From: Desmodus rotundus
Lineage: Eukaryota; Chordata; Mammalia; Chiroptera; Phyllostomidae
Reading direction: 5' to 3'
NCBI RefSeq assembly: GCF_022682495.2
Contig: NC_071396.1
Coordinates: forward strand, 53,316,022-53,380,021
Length of the DNA: 64,000 nucleotides
The notes under the pieces were generated by a model that was not told the DNA's origin, made no database searches, and saw nothing but the letters and a program-made list of their open reading frames with translations. A program made the position numbers and the translations under genes. Shown in pieces: positions 59,982 to 64,000 of the stretch; the first letter of the stretch is position 1; the number at the start of each line of letters is the position of its first letter.

Positions 59982-61214
59982 GTGAGTGCCTGTGACAGCC
60001 AGCAGCTTGGGGTGTACTTGTGCCTTTTGCCCAGAGGATGAAGGGTGTGTCCAGTGGTGCCAGGCCAGGTTTGGGTGAATGAGAGTACTTTCATAGTTAG
60101 TTTCCTAAAGGAAAGGTGGTGTCCACAAGTTTTGTCTGCCTCCAAGGGACACATTCTGTTTTTTTTATACCGGGGAACTCCCCTGGGAACCTGGAAGGTA
60201 CTGAGGCTCTGTGGTGGTTCTTTTCTCCCTTGTGTCACTTGACTCTTGAGGTGCCTGCCCTTTAGTTTAGCTTTAGACACCGTACTGTTGGCATAGAGGC
60301 CTGGGAAAGACCTCGCCTGGTAGACCTAATTGTCTATCAGCAATCATATCCTTTGGTGGACTGAATATTTAGTTATTTTGTTTTCATTTGAGATTGTTTC
60401 TGCAAGGCTCAAGCAATCATGACTTACAGCCTTTCCCTCTTCTCCTCACCTCCTATCATCCCAACACTTAAATTTTGTGAAAAGTAGAAAAAAAGCTCAT
60501 TCCTATAGCCAGGAAGAAGATTCATCATTGCTTTACTGGTGTGATGTCAAGGAAAGTGAGTTTTCTTCCTGGAAAGAACCAGATGCTGATGACACGGAGT
60601 TTTCAGTGATGAGTCTCAAATTCGTGTGCTAGGCCCGGGGAAAGGCTTTATGATCGATGAGGCTGTTCTGTTAGGGTTGCACTTCTAGCCTTAATTCATG
60701 CATGCAGTGCTGGGGAGAAAAGAAAGCATTTTTTTTCCTTCAATGAATAGCTCCTTTTCTAGTCTACTCCTGCTTTCTTGGCTGGACATATTAGTTCCTC
60801 CAGATTTTTGTTAGCTTTGTGCTTTTATGTCCTTCTGTTGATTTTGGGTTAGATAAATGTCTTTATTCCTGGAAGCTTCCTGGTGGAGAATTAGAATACT
60901 TGGTTTCAGTGATTATTCTATTTGGTGATTACTAAGAATTTGCATGGGCTTAAAATTGTTCCCTGGTGACAATGGGGGCAGTTGTGGGGTTGGAGGTTGG
61001 GGCATTGGTGACGAGAGCTTTGTGCCCCTTATTCTTAGAGGGATGAACTTGTTGAGGTTTGTAGGAAACAAGTACGTCTGTGTTTCATATATACCTGATA
61101 TAAAGTGATGCTCAGTGAGAAAATCTACCTCCCAAGAGTTTAAGGTGAACTTGAAAATATAATTCTTAGTACTATAAAAATACAATCAGTGTCTACTTAT
61201 AAAACTTTATTTAT

Positions 61215-61436
61215 TTATTTTCTTTTTTTAAAAAAGTTTTTATTTATTTATTTTAGACAGAGAGGAAAGAAAAGAGAAAGAGAGGGAGAGAAACATCAAT
61301 GTGTGGTTGCCTCTTGTGCACCCCCTACTGGGAACCTTGCCCGCAACCCAAGCATGTGCCCTGACTGGGAATTGAACCGGCAACCCTTTGGTTTACAGGC
61401 CAGCCCTCAGTCTACTGAGCCACAGCACCCAGGGCT
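61215..61436 (-). mobile_element. VES SINE variant
   Basis: On the minus strand: agccctgggtgctgtggctcag, accaaagggttgccggttcaattcccagtcagggcacatgc (box B ggttcaattcc), then cacattgatgtttctctccc and a ttttct-rich tract with tail taaataaataaaaac. The A-rich end is at the left, as expected for a minus insertion. Confidence 0.8.
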
Positions 61437-61544
61437 AATACTTAATTTATTAATATTATTTACTTACATATATAAAATCACTATTTCTGTTTTGCACTCT
61501 CACATTACATTATACAATTGTATTCACACATTTCATGTGCTCTT

Positions 61545-61732
61545 TCAACATTAATGTCTTTTTTTACAGTATATTTTATTGATTATGCTATTACAGTTTT
61601 CTCAATTTGTTTCTCCCCCTTTTCCCCCTTCTGTCCTGCACCCCCCAGCCCTCCAGCCTTCTCCTCCCGCCCCTTAGTTCGTATCCACGGGTTGTACATA
61701 TAAGTTTTTTGGCTTCTCAACATTAATCTCTT
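61545..61732 (-). mobile_element. Short L1/half-L1 3' fragment with 16-bp target-site duplication
   Basis: TCAACATTAATGTCTT (61545-61560) and TCAACATTAATCTCTT (61717-61732) flank 156 bp that match the 3' UTR of the ORF1-only L1 at 37180-37340 (tattgattatgctattacag, gttgtacatataagtt, ttggcttct). It is a severely 5'-truncated insertion of the same 3' UTR lineage. Confidence 0.85.
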
Positions 61733-61814
61733 GATTATCCCTGGAACCATGTTTTGATTCGCTAACACAATTACCCAGAGAATATCATTGGGATACAGCA
61801 TTTTTTTTCTTTGA

Positions 61815-62086
61815 ATGTTTTTGTAACTTATTATTTTGAAGTAATTAAAAACTTTAAGAAGGTTGCAAGAATACTATAAACAATAACCATATGACCTTTA
61901 CTCTGATGCATGAATTTTTACCATTTTTCCACAATGATATCTTTCTCTCTATGGGTGTGGGTGTGTGTACACATCAGTCACAGATACCCACACAACTGTA
62001 ATTTTTTTGGAACTATTTGAGAACAGGTTGCATATACCATGCTTTTTTGCTTCAGTGTGTATTTTCTAAAATAAGGATATTCTTTT
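61815..62086 (-). repeat. Old L1 3' UTR-type sequence, first part
   Basis: Contains accatttttccacaatgatat, ggaactatttgagaacaggttgcatat and tgtgtattttctaaaataaggatattctttt, a familiar old mammalian L1 3' region in antisense. It stops at 62086 at an insertion and resumes at 62966. Confidence 0.65.
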
Positions 62087-62978
62087 GATAGGATTTAGGA
62101 GTCAAGACCAGCCATTCTTTTTTTTTATTTTTTATTTTTTTATTGTTACTCAATTACAGTTGTCTGCATTTTCTCCCCATCCCTCCACCCCACCCCATCT
62201 GAACCCACCTCCCTCCCCCACCTCCACCCTCCCCCTTGATTTGTCCATGTAAGACCAGCTATTCTTATGGAAAAGCAGCTTGGGTGGGCCTGTAAGTTGG
62301 GTGGGGTGGAGCCTCTGTGGATCTCCAAGGTGGGTCACACAGCATTAGCCAGGTTGATGAGTCTCAGATATGGCACCAGCCTACTGGCTTTGTGGGAGCA
62401 GGGCTCAGTAAAGGGACAATGGCCTCTGCTCGCCCCGATGCCAGGCACTTCAGTCTCTCCCTGTATGCCACTGGTGCCCTTCAAGCTGCCACCCTGGTGC
62501 TGGATTTCAGAGGGAGTGAGTCTGAGTAGGTGAGTCTGTGTGTGGGTTCCCCAAGAGGAACTGCTTAGGGCTCTAGCAGCCTCCTCCACTGACTCAGTCT
62601 CTGCTGGTTTTTGCAGCCAGAAAGTTGTGGGGACTTATCTTCCTGGCACTGGAATCCTGGGCTGGGGGGCCTGGTGTGGGTCTGGGACTTCTTGCTCCCA
62701 AAGTATCCCTCCTGAATTTTTATCCACGTGGGTGTGGGGTCACCCCTTTCTGTGTCCACGCCCCTCCTACCAGTCTGGATGGATGTGGTTTCTTCAGTGC
62801 CGTAGTTGTCAGACTTCCATTTGACTTGATTTTGTAGTTGTCAGACTTTTATTCAGCTTGATTTCTAATATTCCAGAGTGATGGTTGTTCTATATTTTAG
62901 TTGTAATTTTGATGTGGTTGTGCGAAGAGGCAGCCATGTCTGCCTATGTCGCCATCTTGGAAACCAGGATATTCTTTT
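62074..62978 (-). mobile_element. L1-type 5' UTR insertion flanked by 13-bp duplication
   Basis: AGGATATTCTTTT at 62074-62086 and 62966-62978 bracket the insertion 62087-62965. Read on the minus strand it starts ggtttccaagatggcgacat, then cctcttcgcacaaccacatc and ggtaggaggggcgtggac-type GC-rich sequence, as L1 5' UTRs do. No ORF1 or ORF2 follows, and no clear poly(A) is seen at its 3' end. It is interrupted by a short L1 fragment at 62120-62250. Confidence 0.5.
62104..62266 (-). mobile_element. Very short L1 3' fragment with 16-bp target-site duplication
   Basis: AAGACCAGCCATTCTT (62104-62119) and AAGACCAGCTATTCTT (62251-62266) flank 131 bp. The left edge is T-rich (the poly(A) tail of a minus insertion), followed by caattacagttgtctgcattttctcccc, the same 3' end as the L1 at 9050-9240. 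It inserted inside the element at 62087-62965. Confidence 0.88.
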
Positions 62979-63660
62979 ATGTACCCATAGTTACCATATC
63001 AAGGAAATTTAACATTGATAAGATATATAATATAAATGACATTGTCTTTCCAGCTTTATCAATTGTCCCAATAATAACCTTACAGAGCATTTTGTCTTCC
63101 TCCAGTTCAGGATCTCACACTGTATTTAGTTGTTACGACTTTAGTCTCCTTTATCTAGAATGCTTCCTCAGCTTGTCTTTGTCTTTTATGACATTGACAT
63201 TTTTGAAGAATCTAGGCCAGTTCTTTTATATAATATTCCTGAGTGTGGGTTCATCTAATGTTTCCTCAATATTAGATTCAGGTTATGCATCCCTGGTCAT
63301 ATCCTATACAAGTGACATTGTGCTCTCTTCTGTGTACCACATCTGGAGGCCCAGGATGGCCATCTGCCCCTCAACGGTGGTGTTAATTTTGACCACCCAG
63401 TCAAGGTACTATCTGGTTTCTTCCCTGTACACTCCCTATTTTTTTCCATGTAACTCATTAGCAGTCTGTTGGGAGATACCTTAAGACCACGTAAATACCC
63501 TTTTCTCCCATAGACTCAGCATCCATTGAAAATCCTGCCTGAACTGATCTTTATTATGATGGTTGCAAAGTGGTGATTTCTCAGCTCTACCACTCCCTCA
63601 CATTTATCAGTTGCCATTTAGTGTACTATAAGCAAGTGACCTCCCTTTGCCTCCCCTCCC
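62979..63660 (-). repeat. Old L1 3' UTR-type sequence, second part
   Basis: Continues the old repeat after the insertion: aaggaaatttaacattgataag, tatcaattgtcccaataataac, ttagattcaggttatgcatcc and tgggagataccttaagaccacgtaaatac. The 199-codon open frame on the + strand here is antisense to this repeat. Confidence 0.65.
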
Positions 63661-63669
63661 TCCCTCCTC

Positions 63670-63745
63670 TATAATCTATCCATCCATCCGTCTGTCCACC
63701 CATCCACCCATCCATGCATCCACACATCCATCCACCTATTTGTCC
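63670..63745. repeat. (ATCC)n tetranucleotide tract
   Basis: Imperfect run of CATC/CATCCA/CACC units (atccatccatccgtctgtcc and similar). Confidence 0.85.
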
Positions 63746-63840
63746 ACCTGTTTTTCTATTGTCAGTATGGACATAGAGATTCCCATTTTATTCATAGGCT
63801 AAATTCATTACTGTCCCTATTTGTGTTTTTGTTTGTTTAA

Positions 63841-64000
63841 TCCTTACCTGAGGATATGTTCATCGATGAGAGAGAGAGAGAGTGAGAGAGAGAGAGAGAT
63901 CAGTGTGAGAGAGAAACATCTATTGATTGCCTCCCATATGTGCCCCAGCTGGGGATTAAACTCGCAACCTTTTGGCGTACAGGACAATGCTCCAAACAAC
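63841..64000 (-). mobile_element. VES SINE, cut by window end
   Basis: Starts tccttacctgaggatatgttcatcgatg, then a (GA)n tract at 63870-63899, gagaaacatctattgattgcctccc and ggggattaaactcgcaacc with ttggcgtacaggacaatgctcc. The tRNA-like head runs off the window. Confidence 0.85.

Larger units (their letters stand above)
59982..64000 (+). other. ARHGAP26: ARHGAP26 intron 8 (5' part)
   Basis: The intron starts at gtgagt and runs off the window. About 60000-61200 shows nothing I recognise. From 61200 on it is dense with retrotransposons: a VES SINE, an L1-family 3' fragment, an old L1 3' region interrupted by a second L1-like element that is itself interrupted by a short L1, a tetranucleotide tract and a last truncated VES SINE. 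Confidence 0.8.

Noticed and set aside
62885..63484. 199-codon hydrophobic open frame on the + strand
   Set aside because: It reads antisense through an old L1 3' region and its flanking insertion boundary; the hydrophobicity comes from T-rich repeat sequence.
63670..63745. CRISPR-like spaced repeats
   Set aside because: Units are 4 bp and contiguous; this is an ordinary tetranucleotide microsatellite in a vertebrate intron.

Overview
This is a vertebrate nuclear window and almost certainly bat. It has GT-AG introns, many MIR, L2 and MER5-type mammalian repeats, five tRNA-derived SINEs that read as the bat VES family, and L1 copies with bat-type 5' and 3' ends. I would place it in Chiroptera, probably Yangochiroptera. 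That placement rests on recognising the repeats, not on a search.

The only protein-coding gene I can support is ARHGAP26 (GRAF1, oligophrenin-1-like RhoGAP) on the + strand. Seven consecutive coding exons are visible, at 31362-31457, 33063-33124, 39397-39468, 46047-46148, 51782-51892, 58205-58309 and 59852-59981. They join in frame and encode roughly residues 52-278, that is most of the N-terminal BAR domain and the first residues of the PH domain. By the human gene layout, recalled from memory, these are exons 2-8. Exon 1 lies upstream of base 1, and the rest of PH, the RhoGAP domain and SH3 lie beyond base 64000. All splice sites are canonical and all codons are open, so this looks like the functional locus and not a processed copy.

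Layout: 1-31361 is the 3' part of intron 1 (over 31 kb, no exon seen), carrying MIRs, MER5 and L2 copies, a 5'-truncated L1 with target-site duplication (9021-9965), a Tigger-like element (12514-12912) and one VES SINE. Introns 2-7 (1.5-6.6 kb each) carry more of the same. The most notable are a nearly 2-kb ORF1-only L1 (half-L1 architecture) in intron 3 and a Tigger-type transposase relic in intron 4. Intron 8 (59982 to the end) holds a three-layer nest of L1 insertions and ends in a VES SINE.

The exons work together as one transcript: the encoded BAR coiled-coil senses membrane curvature and hands over to a PH domain for phosphoinositide binding. I found no bacterial-type system, CRISPR array or convincing novel coding system. 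The most interesting structures are retrotransposon architectures and one perfect short hairpin. Repeat family names come from recognition by eye, and boundaries are approximate except where direct repeats or terminal TA/TIR fix them.
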